From: Aquatica leii
Taxonomy: Eukaryota; Arthropoda; Insecta; Coleoptera; Lampyridae
Reading direction: 5' to 3'
Length of the DNA stretch: 64,000 bases
Assembly: GCA_035610365.1 (NCBI GenBank)
Contig: CM069433.1
Span: forward strand, 177,832,882 to 177,896,881
Position 1 is the first letter of the stretch; every line of letters starts with the position of its first letter. The notes under the pieces were generated by a model. It saw nothing but the letters and a program-made list of their open reading frames with translations. It was not told where the DNA came from and did not search any database. Positions 20,092 through 31,984 of this stretch are shown piece after piece. Made by a program: the position numbers and the translations under genes.

Positions 20092-22017
20092 TTAAAAAGA
20101 AATAGTCTCCGTATATAAAGAAGAAGTATCGTCACGTGTAGTTAAGCTCGACTCTGATTGAGTTACGGTTGAACGAGGGCGTGTTTTCGATAAAGGACTA
20201 ATGACAGGAAAACCAAAGAGAGGATAGCTCAAAACCATGATACGATTGAAGTTATTGGGGTGTTTGATGATTTCTATGCTCTCTCGAAATTTCCTGTTAA
20301 AAAAGAATGGAGGTTTGGCAATCACCGAAACTTTATCGAAATATATCTTGTGACCTGTAGTGAAATGATGTTCAGCAACCGCAGACTTAGAAATATGCCT
20401 TTTCCTTATACAACGATCATGTTCTGAAATACGAGTAATGACGGAACGACCGGTCTCACCAATGTAGACTAAACCACATGAACAAGGAATTTGGTATACA
20501 CCTTGAGATGAAAGTGTTGGAAATTTGTCCTTGGGAGAAGGAAGAATCTGAGAGATTTTACCTGTCGAGTTGAAAATAAGTTTGATACCATTCTTACGAA
20601 GAAGTTTCCCTATCTGATCTGTAACCTTGTGAATGTAGGGTAAAAAGGCCAATTTCGGATTGGATTCGGGAGTTGAAATGTCCTTAGGTAATCGAGCACG
20701 TGGATGTAGACGACGATTAATAACTCTATGAATATCTCGTTTCATATAACCATTGTTCACTAAAGTTCTAGTAAGATGACAGAGTTCCGAGTCTAGATTC
20801 TCAGGTTGACAAATAGAAAATGCGCGATGAACCAAAGATTTAATAACAGAACGTTTCTGTGCAGGATGATGATGAGACGAAGCATGAAGGTATCTATCAG
20901 TATGGGTGGGTTTGCGATAAACAGAATGGCCCAGAAGTCCGTCGGCTTTACGAGTCACAAGAACGTCAAGAAATGGGAGAGAACCATTACTTTCGATTTC
21001 CATAGTGAATTTGATATCCAAGTGTTGATTGTTAAGATGATTAAGAAACTTAAACAATTCGAGATGACCATGAGGCCAAACAATAAACGTATCGTCAACA
21101 TACCTAAACCAAACCTTGGGTTTTAATATTGATGATTCCAAAGCAAACGTTTCAAAAGATTTCATAAAAATGTTAGCTACAACAGGTGATAGAGGAGAAC
21201 CCATAGCAGCACCAGAAACCTGTTCGTAAAACTTGTTATCAAATTGGAAGTAAGTAGAGGATAGACACTTATCAATAAGAGGAACCAAACTCAAGTCCTT
21301 GCCATGTTGAAACAGAATCTGTTCGATGATAATCAGCGAATCCTTAATAGGAACTTTAGTAAAAAGTGAAGTGACATCAAAACTCACAAGAGGATCTTGG
21401 GGTTCAAGTTTTATAGTTTGTAGACGTTCAATAAAATGCTGAGAGTTAAGGATATGAGAAGAGGCTTTACCTGTAAACTCGCAAAGAATGTTGGACAAGA
21501 ACTTGGCTAGCTTGTAGGTGGGAGATTGGATAGTACTAACGATAGGTCAAAAGGGAATACTTTGTTTGTGAATTTTGGGAAGTCCGTATAGACGAGGTGG
21601 TTTAGAATCTGAAGGGGTAAGTCGACGTTTAGTTTCAGGAGGTAGATTGGAAGATTTGATGATTTGGCTGACCTCACGTTCAATCCTCGAAGTGGGATTA
21701 CGAGTTAGAAGAGCGTACGTTTCCTCAGACACAATAGAATGGATTTTCGCAACATAATCAATATGGTTCAAGACGACAGTAGCATTGCCTTTGTCGGCGG
21801 GAAGAACAATAATATCAGGGTTCTTACGAAGACTTTTTAGGGCTAACTCTTCCGACCTAGAAATGTTGGGTTTAGGAATTTTAGAAGATTCAAGGATTTT
21901 GCCAGTGTTGATACGAATAGGATCTGAGATGTGACGAGGAAGGTGTCTTATACAAGACTCGACAGCACATAAAATATCTTCCTTAGGAATACGTTTGGAA
22001 GCAACAGCAAAATTCAA
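20092..22017 (-). pseudogene. Penelope-like RT with GIY-YIG endonuclease, one in-frame stop
   Basis: The frame runs from 22017 to 20092, about 642 codons, broken only by TGA at 21547-21549 (SIPF*PIVST, probably CGA before). The N-terminal part carries NFAVASKRIPKEDI, LPADKGNATVVLN and LYGLPKIHKQ. The RT palm follows with VSFDVTSLFTKVP, AAMGSPLSPVVANIFM and the catalytic FRYVDDTFIVW, then LPFLDVLVTR and HSVYRKPTHTDRYLHASSHH. The C-terminal GIY-YIG nuclease has VYQIPCSCGLVYIGETGR, then ISEHDR and AVAEHHFTTGHKI. These make a target-primed retroelement enzyme that nicks and reverse-transcribes. The upstream end is truncated relative to the usual ~750-850 residues. It is the best preserved of four PLE copies, all on the minus strand. 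Confidence 0.93.
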
Positions 22018-22110
22018 ACCCTTAGATAAGATAAGATAGATAAGAACGTCTTCCGGGTAATGACCGTGTCATTCTTGTAACCGAAGTTGCCAAACGTTTC
22101 GCCCATTTTA

Positions 22111-22746
22111 TATACCAAATTCCTTGTTCATGTGGTTTAATCTACATTGGTGAGACCGGTCGTTCCGTCATTACTCGCATTTCAGAACATGATCGTTGTA
22201 TAAGGAAAAGGCATATTTCTAAGTCTGCGGTTGCTGAACATCATTTCACTACAGGTCAAAAGATATATTTCGATAAAGTTTCGGTGATTGCCAAATCTCC
22301 ATTCTTTTTTAACAGGAAATTTCGAGAGAGCATAGAAATCATCAAACACCCCAATAACTTCAATCGTGATCATGGTTTTGAGCTATCCCCTCTTTGGTTC
22401 CCGGTGATTAGTCCTTTATCGAAAACACGCCCTCGTTCAACCGTAACCCAATCAGAGTCGAGCTTAACTACACGCGACGATACTTCTTCTTTATATACGG
22501 AGACTATTTCTTTTTAAGTCACTTCTATGGAGTTTAGAATCTGGCTTGGTTCACAAGTTTATTACCTAATTCTGTAGTGTTTCTTTGTTAGATTTTCGTT
22601 TGCTTTTTCGAGTTTATCGTTTTCTTTCTTACCTTTTCTGAGTTTAGAATCTGGCTTGGTTCACAAGTTGATTACCTAACTTTTGAGAAGTGTTTAGTTA
22701 GATTTCGATTGCTTGCTTGAGTTCTTCGATTTCTCTCACGTCCTGA
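22111..22746 (+). pseudogene. PLE 3' partial copy (right inverted arm)
   Basis: This is a plus-strand copy of the C-terminal GIY-YIG region (YQIPCSCG-like start, IGETGRSVITRISEHD, then SPFFFNRKFRESIEIIKHPN, to SSLYTETISF and stop at 22517) followed by the shared 3' non-coding repeats. It mirrors 19860-20498 with very few differences. A start is absent, so it is a 5'-truncated copy. The end at 22746 carries TCCTGATGAAG, matching the hammerhead-like word of the left arm. Confidence 0.9.
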
Positions 22747-22754
22747 TGAAGCGT

Positions 22755-22855
22755 TGGGCGTTGTGATCAACTTGGTTGATGTTGTTAACTGTGATATTTT
22801 GGCGTTGTGATCTAGTGGACGTTGCATCATTGTACGTTGTGATATGGACCCCAAT
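22755..22855 (+). repeat. Degenerate CGTTGTGAT repeats
   Basis: The word GCGTTGTGATC or CGTTGTGATA recurs at about 22758, 22804 and 22839, with related GTTGATGTTG words between. It directly abuts the PLE arm. Its origin is unknown. Confidence 0.45.
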
Positions 22856-24949
22856 TTGTCGCAGTTGTAAAATGAAGGAATCTGTCTTGATGAGACAAGA
22901 TTGCGACTATTGAGATATCATATTACGATATCAAATATTTGTTAGAATACTTTTTGATTTTGCTACCGCATATCTGCAATCTTTATGGTGTTTTATTTGT
23001 TTTTAAAGCTGATTTTTTGACTGTAACACGTGGTGTGTCTACGTCTTGAAATGGACCAAAAATGTAAAGCTAACGAACCAACCATTATGCACGCCCGGAG
23101 TGCCGTACAATCTATGGCAATTACGATCGGAATGGCTCCTCTTTTCTAACACTTTTTTTCCGGTCAATCTTCGCTGGCCAGTTCGGTAGCTTGGTAGCAG
23201 TTCTCGCATACTCAGTTATGCAGGGTAGCAGTGTATATTTATACCCTTATTTAAGGCACTCTTATGTCGCACGATGAAATAATTTGTTGCCCATCTGCGT
23301 CTAAGCTAGTCTTTAAGACCCCGAGAGGCTGACATTATGTAGATCTATCTCCCTCGGATACTCGTGTTGCTGCCGGGCCACGTTTGACGAGTCACCCTCG
23401 CAGTCTCCTTCATCCTACAAAATGGATTTCTCTGCTACCTTGCAATGTTCGTAAAACTCTATTATTTTTCACACAAGTGCATTAGTACGAATATTAGAAT
23501 TGGGTTGATTGCTGTATGTTTTATGGATCTAAGGCTTAAGGCAACTTACATAGACGCTAAGCATATTGGACCGTGTACAGCTACCACAAGACGCTTCCAC
23601 TGCAGGAAGGAGAGATCTCTCCTACTACGCTTCTTTGCAATAGAACTCGGTTTTTACTCTCTCTCTCTCTCTAGAATTAGGTCTGGATTTACTGGCACTG
23701 GTGAAATTCTAGGCCGTGCATCAAGTTTCTGTCTAAAGTTTGAATCGAGCTTCGGATTTGAAACTAGGTTGGGATTTACCAGCATGGGCCTCTAGTTTTT
23801 GTTCAAAATTGACTCCTGGAATTACGTTGGGTCTTATCTTAACGTATTTACCGATGTCTGGTTGCGTTCCACCATATCATTTAACCATGCGCAGTCAGTT
23901 GCAGTAAACGTAAACTTTATATTTTCATCAGTTAATTTAATTTCATAGAATCAACGGCGGGGTACCTATTAGTTACCAAAATTTGTATGTCATGATTGTT
24001 TGTGACTTTTTTATTAACTCTTTGAAGATATTAACAATTTTTGATTTTGAAACGATGTACCAGCAATATCTTGATCTATTAAAAAATGTAAGTATTTTTT
24101 CCAGATTTTGAAAAACCTTTTACTATATACATACTCGATATCTCGAAAGGTGCTTTTGGTGGACAAACAAACAAAGAATAAAAAGTTAAATCGATTGTTA
24201 CTTACAAATTTCCGAACATGCAATTAGGTAATGGCACATCCAGATAATCACCTAAAACTGCTAAAAATATAATACAAAAATAGATATACAATGATATACA
24301 AATGCTGCTAAGTCATCCAATAATATTTATAAACAGAATGCGTCAAGTTTCCAAATGACTTTCACACTATTAACATTGCAGGTGTGCCACGGATATTACA
24401 AGTTTAATTGTCCTCGTCGCAAATATTCCATCAACTTGACCTCAGATTTATTCTTACGAGAAAATCAAACCGCGTCGCAAAAATAGAAGGTTATTCTTAT
24501 CCCAGCGAAACTCTCACAGGTAACCAATTATCCTAAACTCTATTGCCTCAAAGCAACATTTGACATCAACAAAATGAAACAATTATTAAGAACAAGCGCA
24601 CAGAAAAAATTGACGAAAAATTGTTTTTTCCTAAAACAAGTTTCCAAGAAAATATACTGACGAACGAAAGTTAAATGCTGAGAAAATTTACGTTAACAAC
24701 GATAAAAGTGCTGATTGCGATAATAATAACGGCGCTTATGTGCGTATGTTGACGATATTTATAATGGTAGAAAACATGAGTTACGGTGTGGAAGAAAACA
24801 ACAAAAACAAATTTTAAATTATTCTTCTAAGACGCAAAAAAACAATTTAGAGATGAATACAGTAATCCGATTCACAAATGGATCCAAATTTTTTAAGAGT
24901 TTTTTTCATTGGCAGTGTGGAATGAACTAAAAAAGTGTCCTTCCGGGTT
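22856..24949. other. Unassigned region between PLE and gypsy remnants
   Basis: No gene could be supported. An open frame at 23445-23795 (+) and its antisense have no recognised motif; the minus strand reads ISPVPVNPDLILE-like Pro-rich text. A (CT)8 microsatellite lies at 23657-23672. The block at 23290-23440 is GC-richer. The sequence could include the lost 3' end of the gypsy element to its right, but no integrase motif was found. Confidence 0.3.
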
Positions 24950-27900
24950 ACGGAACTGCAATAGCTATTTCAAAGCGGCGTGATCCGTCCTCGTCCATAC
25001 AAAAATTTGTAGAAGTGTTCTATGGATTTGACGACTGCTAACAGCTTCCTTTTAGTCACGCAATAATTCCTTTCTGGCCTGGACAAAACTTTACTAAAAC
25101 ACGCGATGACATTTCTTGTCCATCTCGCACCTGCGAAAGGACCGCGCCTATGGCCAGATTGCTTGCATCGGTATCCAAAACAAATTTTCCCTCTTCTCTT
25201 GGATAATTTAAAATCGGCAAAGTAACTAGGGCTTGTTTTAGTTGATGGAAAGCATTTTCACAGTCTTTATTCCATCAAAATTCTGCTCTTTCTTCGGTCA
25301 ATTTCGTCAAAGGTTTGGCAATATTGGCAAATCCGGGTACAAATCCTCTATAAAAGGTGCAAAACCCAAGAAAACTTTAAACCTGATATTTGTCGATTGG
25401 TTTTGACCATGCTTTCGCTGCTTGGATTTTGTCTGGGTCAGCCTTTACTCCATCTCTAGATACGACGTGGCCAAGATATTACACTTCTTTCTTAAATACA
25501 TGGCACTTCTTTGGGCTCAGTTTCAGATTGTCCCCACGTAGTCGTCGTCTTTCAAGTTGTTTAAATGTTCTTGAAACGACCTTCCAACCACGATCACGTC
25601 GTCTAGGTAAACCAAGCACGTCTTCCAAGACAGTTCCCAGAAGGTGGTCTCCATCAAACGCTCGGACGTTGCAGGAGCGTTAAACTGCCTTTGGGTTTTA
25701 ACTCTACCTGCCAGTAACCACTTTTTAAATCCAACGTAGGAAACCACTGGGTTCCTGAACAGGGTCTCTAACGTATCGTCAATTCTCGGTAAAGGGTAGC
25801 TGTCTTTTTTAGTCACGTCGTTAAGCTGTCTGTGGTCTACACAAAACCTCGTTGATCCATTTTTCTTCTTTACGAGTACCATTGGGGACGCCCATGGGCT
25901 ATTTGAAAGTTCAATCAATCGATCGTGTCTTTCTTTATATCCATAATTATTTGTTCGGCTTCTTCTCTTTATGCCAAAGGAAGTCGCCGTAGATGTTGTC
26001 GTATCGGCCGAGCGTGTCCGGTATTAATTTTATGCTTCACCACGTTAGTTCTTCCTTTGGAACCACTCTTCAGCGCAAACACATCAACACTTTAACTTTA
26101 GCCAGCTGGTCTTGTTTGAAGTTTTGGCATTTGGAGGTAAGTATGTCCAATAGATGTTGTGGGCACTTCTTCGGCGACGTATCTTCGTTAGAATTCGCGC
26201 ATCTCACAATTTGAGATACTGGCGTGCATTGGTCTATAACAGTCTTCTTTTTCGTTACTGGATTGACACTTAAGATCCTTACTGGCATTGTGTTTTATAC
26301 TTGTACTAAAGTTCTGCCAACGAGTAATCCTTTTTCAACTAAGTTACCATCCACTGGTTTAATCGCGCGAATCAGCTTTTCCGGAGATTTCCATTCAGGC
26401 GTGCCATTACCACACTTTCAGTTCTTGCAGGTAGAGTCACGTCTGTTCTCAATAAGACTCGCACGGCTGCCTTTTCTGACAAATGAAAAGGAATTTCTTC
26501 ATTGTTAATCTTCAGCACATTGTTTTCCATATCCAAATGGAACCCATACTTCTTTATCACGTTCATTTCCAGGATAACTTCTTTCGTATGTCGGCTACCA
26601 GTACTTGATGGTCGAGTACTCTATTTCCCAAACCAATAGTCACTTGTACTTATTTGTGAGTAGGTATTTCTTTGCCCATTGCCGTTCGGGGTCGTACTGT
26701 TATTGGTGATATCTTCTCGTTTTCCAATAACATGTGAGGACGAATGATGGTTTTTGTCGCTCCCGTGTGAACCAGTAACTGAACAATTCTTCGATTGATC
26801 TTGCCATCAAGATAAATGCTATGAAATTGGTTTATAGGTGATGCCATTTGAATGGTAATTTCTGGAACATGACTATATGAGATTAACTTTTGTGTCTTTT
26901 GGTTAACTTGTTCCAAATTTTTGAGCGCTCTTCTTGTTTACTTCTTGGGTTTAGTACGATGTCGTCGTACCCGGATTATTTCACCGCATTTTAAAGTCGT
27001 CACTCTTCTTTTTTGAAGTATTCCTTGCGCTAGCTTCTCGATGTTTTCTAGTGTTTGCGCGGGTACTTCTGCAGCACAGTGGAGTTTATGGCTGCCTTGG
27101 TGTGACGCCTGTTTTGCTGCTTTAAATCATGAATTAAAGCGTCATCTAACGTCTTTGGTTGAGCTAACCGGAGACTATGCTGCTATTTGCTATTTCGGAG
27201 ACCGTTTACAAAAATTGGAATAGTCAACTGCTCCAAGAAAGTATCTAGTGATGTAGGATACGCAAGCCGTGTTAATCTAGCGATGTCAGCCTCAAACTCT
27301 TAAAGACTTTCGGCTACTTTTTGAACCCGTTGAAGATGATCATCTCCATATCTCATTCCTAAACGTGAAATTAAGAGTTCGTAATTTTCTTGTAGGTGGT
27401 CAGGAACAGTTTGCAAAATTCCAAGCGCTTCTCCACGTAAGGACACTATTAAAGACGTCGCTTTCTGTTTGTTGTTTAAAACATTTCAAACTGTTTCAAA
27501 CTGCTTGTAGTAGGTTGAAACTTTACCATCAAAATTTGGAGGTACAATTTTAAACTTGTGAGTGGCTTCTTCTCAATGGTTCACTTCTCTCGTCGTGACA
27601 ATTCATTTGATTCATTCTTTATCTTAATTTTTTATTTAGTTTGTCTTCTATGGTTCTTGAATTTTCTTTTAACTTTTGTTCTAATTTGTCTTCTACTACT
27701 TCAGTTTTGTCATTCACAGATCCGCAAATGTCTTCTTTTAACTTTAACAGATCTGTTTGGGTTTCCTTTTAAACAATTTTAATTTGGTTTTTTATGCTTG
27801 TTCGTGTTTCTTCTTTTAAACTTTTAGAATTTACCAACTGTTTTTTTAGAATTTATTTCCATTTTCTGCGAAGTTTCCTACATTTAAATTTTTTTAGAAT

Positions 27901-28050
27901 TGTCGGACAGTTTTTCTTGCATATTTTTATTCTTCGATTTTTGACCATTTTTTATTGATTCGAGAAATTCAATTAGTTTTGCATCCATCTATGTTTGATA
28001 ACGAGTTACCGGCATAAGTTATAACACGAATAAAAAGTTTAACTACACTT
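24950..28050 (-). pseudogene. Ty3/gypsy polyprotein (gag, protease, RT, RNase H), decayed
   Basis: Reading the minus strand, a gag-like region at about 27000-27560 has FKIVPPNFDGKVSTYYKQFE and VSLRGEALGILQTVPDHLQ. The protease region (26650-26916) shows LVHTGATKTIIRP, in which the catalytic Asp of D-T-G-A is His. A spacer follows (26070-26566), then RT at 25523-25918 with SPWASPMVLVKKKNGSTRFC, then SYPLPRIDDTLETL and CLVYLDDVIVVGRSF. The thumb has YLGHVVSRDGVKADPDKI and FLGFCTFYRGFVPG, and the RNase H start is FVLDTDASNLAIGAVLSQ (about 25150-25200). Many stops and frameshifts are present. No integrase or 3' LTR is found past 24950, so the 3' third is deleted. Confidence 0.88.
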
Positions 28051-28170
28051 ATTTAACGAACTGGAACAGCTAGAATTAGTCGGTATAAACAAACACTCGA
28101 ATCGCAAACTAAATAGTTTTATTTGTTTACGCGATTTCAACGAGTTTCAATACCGCACACCTGTCACCAA

Positions 28171-28572
28171 TGTAACGAGTTTTAAATCTAATTTATTTAT
28201 ACACAAAATATTTACACGTTTATAACTACACGAACTAATTAAATCTAACGATATCTAAGAAAAACATTAATTTATGTATTACAATAATGTCCGCGGATAA
28301 CTTCTCTTTATCTTAATACTAGCACATACGTTTATATTTTGTTATATTTATCTTAACCACGCCTTAATCACTTATTTTTTTATACACAACACTTCCGACT
28401 TCGAATAACTGACCTATGCTCACTTTAAATCGTTTTTATATATTTCTGTTATCCATCCCAAGAATGTTTGCATCTTTCCCAAACGTTCTAGAAGTGGATA
28501 ATAACCTTTCAATATCATTAAATTTGAAAAAAACAATCAATTCTTTGCGGTAATTATTCTGCTTTCGTTACA
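28171..28572 (-). repeat. LTR of the minus-strand gypsy element (5' LTR)
   Basis: A 402-bp block begins TGTAACGAG and ends CGTTACA, giving TG...CA ends with 7-bp inverted termini. It sits directly upstream of gag for the minus-strand element. Just inside it, the minus strand reads TTGGTGACAGGTGTGCGG (28153-28170), a plausible primer-binding site of the TGGTGAC type. No second LTR copy was found, consistent with loss of the 3' end. Confidence 0.65.
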
Positions 28573-31090
28573 TTACATATCTTCCGGGGAACTTGTTTAC
28601 TTGAGTACGTTGTAGTTTTGCTAACAATTTGTAATTTTACTATAATAAGCATAACGTAAATTATTTGTAGATATATAGTACATACTTTTTACAAAAAACT
28701 TAATACGCAAACAGGTTAATGTTGCCAAAGTGGCACATTACGCCAAAATACTACCAACTCCGAAACTCTAGTATTTGAACGCATACAATCTTTAAATCTT
28801 TTTTATCTATTTTAACAAACTTTTAAAAGCACGCGCTTTTACTTAAATAAGAATTAACTTTAAATACATAATTTTTTGTGGATTTCGATTTATCACTTTG
28901 CGGTTCTAACGTTTTTTTTTTCAAAATTACCGGACTACACTAACAAACGAATATTAATGTTTGATATTTATTGAGAATCTTTCAAACACGTTTTTTAAAG
29001 TTTCTGTGATTTTTGTTGTCCAAGTTTTTACACCCTTATCATTAAATCAGTAATTTTTTGAATAATGACGTTTTTCTGGTACCAAATCGTTAAAAATCTA
29101 TTTAAACATGCAATTTAATGATAGTAAATAAACTGTCTTTAATATTTTACTGCAAAATTATACACAAAATGAAGTTTTTGATTTATTAAGCATTCCAATT
29201 TAGTGCAAGTTTTTTATGTTTTAATGTTTAAAACCAACTATGGTTTTGATTTTATTAACTGTTTATGTGTACGCGCTGAACACCAAATGGTCATTTACGT
29301 AAAATAGGATGTTGCGTAAACCGTACAAAATTACTTATTGTTCATCATATTTTGTATGATCTACAAAATTTTAATTTACAAAATATGTAGAAATAAAACA
29401 GTAAAAAGCAACAACATATGTGAATTTTAATTAAATATTAAACTTTTTAGGTGTATCGGTTACATTTTTACTTTAATTATTAGACCAAACAAATACATTT
29501 AATCGTTTTTTTATGCAATCTATCCCACAGTATAGATTTACCTAATAAAAAATTTAGTACAAGTTTACAACAACAGAAATGTAATTTGTATCTGTTGTAC
29601 TTTTTCATATAATTTATTAAATCGGAAGTTTTCAATTTTTCATTTATGCCAGTACATAAAATTCTACAAATAATTAACGAGGAAGTTTGCTAGATATATA
29701 GTTTGACATATTTTGTATTAATTAAAAGGGAAAAAAATCATGCATAGTAGCGAATATTGGAATATTTTACTCATTTTTTAGAAATCGTTTAGATACGTAT
29801 TTGTTATAAAAAATTTATTTAAAAAAAATCTTTTTTTAAAGGTTTTATTTAATTTATATAGGAACTTCACTTAATTTTTTTTAATTGTAATTAGCGTTTG
29901 CTGTTTCGTTTATCATAATGTACAAAGAATAAAACGCTTTTTATTTCGTTAATTCTTTATTGCGTTTATATTTTTTGTTGGTTTTATACCGTGTGTTATC
30001 ACAATTCTTTTTTCGCAGTTTTATTAATACAATGTTAGTGTAATACAGAGCTGTTTTATTCATACTTATTTGCTTCAATAGTTATTTTTCTATTGAATTG
30101 AATTCTAAAAACTACATTAGTTTTTCTTTTTAGCAATTTATGTGCAAATGCAGCAATAGTGAAATAAATATTCATATGAAGCAATCGACTCTTGTCAAAT
30201 AAATTATTTTTGATTATACAATGCATTTTTGATTTTGTAGAGTATCTTTCCTACAGTTACATATTTTTATATTATGAATATTAATTATTTGTTGTCAAAA
30301 GAAGATTATTTTTATCTCAAACTTGTGGAATTTTATATTGTTTAAATTTTAATTTATTTAATTGTTTTGTTGAAAGTCTGTCGAGAATTTTTATAATAAA
30401 AGTGATATCTTGGAATAACAATTCAATTATTAGTTTTTATCATTAAGCGGTACAGTATTATAAAAACGCAGCATAGATGATAATTTTTTTTGTCATTTTA
30501 AGAAGTTAACCGCATACAAATACTACATTTTTGTATAAAGAATCAAATGTATTTAACATATGTTGGCGTAAAATCTGGCAACTACACTTTTAATCAAAAT
30601 TAATTTTTTTTACCAAATTGGTCACATAGGTTGCAGCTATGGCCTAATTTATTATAGAGTTTTAGATCCATTGAATTTATTTTACTCTGTCTAGCGTGCA
30701 TTTAGGTATCGCAGGTGAATTTGCATTTCGGTCGCTATAAGAATGTCTATCGGCGACAGTGTTACATTTAGAATAATTTTTTTAAATTACTAAAAGCATG
30801 TGATATATGTTTATTGTCGGGACCGGTATGATTTTAAATTTTTTGAAATACATTTGACAGTGCGTTCGGGAATTTATTCTAGCAATTATTCTAATAGCAA
30901 TTTTTTGAATTCTAAACACCCTTATCGCATGAGCTGAATATAATACCGTAACTTCTTCGTGAATGAATTACTTCAAAAAAGCATGTAATTAAAATATGAT
31001 CTGTTAATTTTGTTCTTAGTTGTCTAATGAGGTAAATGTTGCTTGAAAGGTTTCGACATAATTCCCAGTTTAGCTTTTCGTCAATTTAGA
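28573..31090. other. 2.5-kb AT-rich stretch without recognisable genes
   Basis: The sequence is strongly AT-rich with many poly-T and poly-A runs. No open frame, splice-bounded exon of the receptor, or transposon motif was seen on either strand. Confidence 0.45.
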
Positions 31091-31121
31091 TACTTAGCAA
31101 TTTCACGCTTAAATAAGTTTG

Positions 31122-31888
31122 TCAGATTTTTCTTTGTTGAAAACGTAATTTTTTTAATTTTACCATGATTGTTACAAAGGTTATTTGTATAACCAATTCC
31201 GCTGTATTCCTCAATTGCATTATAGTGTTTCCTCTGCAAAGTACACTTGTATCATCTGCATACTGAACGGATGCGTGGGGAAATATAGCTGTAGGTAGGT
31301 CATTTCTATAAATTATAAATAATAGGAGACCAAGTACTGAACCCTGGGGAACCCCATATATATTTGGTAAGAAATTAGAGGCTTTATTGTTAAATGAAAT
31401 AAATTGTTTGCAATTACTCAAATACGATCTAAATAGTGACAAAGGTTGGCCACGAACTCCATAGTGATTCAGTTTTTCAAGAAGCAGTATAGGCGCAACG
31501 CAGTCAAAAGTTTTTGATAAATCATACAATACTGCTAATGTACTATCGCCGGTTTCGAGTCCATCGATAATGTAACTGATAAGACTAGAAACTACATTTA
31601 TTATAGAGAAATTTGGTCTGAAGCCAAATTGAGATTTATTTAATATACATTCTTTATCAAGGTATTTCAATAATCTGTTTTTAATTAAAATTTCCATTTA
31701 CTCAAACTAGGTATTATAGATATTGGTCGGCAATTTTCCGCCATGGTTTTATTGCTGTTTTTAAATATTGGTACAACTCTACAAACTTTAAAAAAATTTG
31801 GAAATATACCACTTACAAATTTAGATAGTTTGTTAACCGTTTCAAGGAATTCCGGGTATGTTACAGGTGCTAAATCGAATGATTTCAT
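31122..31888 (-). pseudogene. LINE reverse transcriptase fragment (jockey/CR1-like)
   Basis: The upstream piece (31685-31888) reads FKVCRVVPIFKNSNKTMAEN and CRPISIIPSLSK. After a frameshift the second piece (31122-31697) gives QFGFRPNFSIINVV, DLSKTFDCVAPILLLEKLNH, YGVRGQPLSLFRSYLSN, GVPQGSVLGLLLFIIYRNDL and the catalytic YADDTSVL. This is the standard order for non-LTR RT domains. The first catalytic Asp lies in LYDLSKTFDCV. The endonuclease and the 3' half of ORF2 are missing. It directly follows the Cys-rich family member on the same strand, but the two are probably unrelated insertions. Confidence 0.9.
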
Positions 31889-31984
31889 AGGGGATCTAAT
31901 ATTATTTCGATAGCTTTTTTATATTACGATTACGGATAGGAAGAGAATTTATGATATTTTCTGGAATAGTCGTGAAATGTTAAT

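Larger units (their letters stand above)
19776..22746 (-). mobile_element. Penelope-like element with inverted flanking arms
   Basis: The coding unit at 20092-22017 is flanked by near-identical inverted arms. The left arm, about 19860-20498, holds the element's own 3' end (GIY-YIG C-terminus plus 3' non-coding). The right arm, 22111-22746, is a plus-strand copy of the same segment. A 75-bp direct repeat (AGATAAGAACGTCTTCC start; 19776-19850 and 22036-22110) marks the 5' side. Such partial copies in direct or inverted position (pLTRs) are characteristic of Penelope elements. Within each arm a ~40-bp word starting TTAGGTAATCAACTTGTGAA occurs twice, 110 bp apart (19930 and 20040; mirrored at 22530 and 22640). 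Confidence 0.88.

Noticed and set aside
27558..27782. Hydrophobic plus-strand frame resembling a membrane protein
   Set aside because: It is the complement of the Lys-rich N-terminal region of the gypsy gag on the minus strand.
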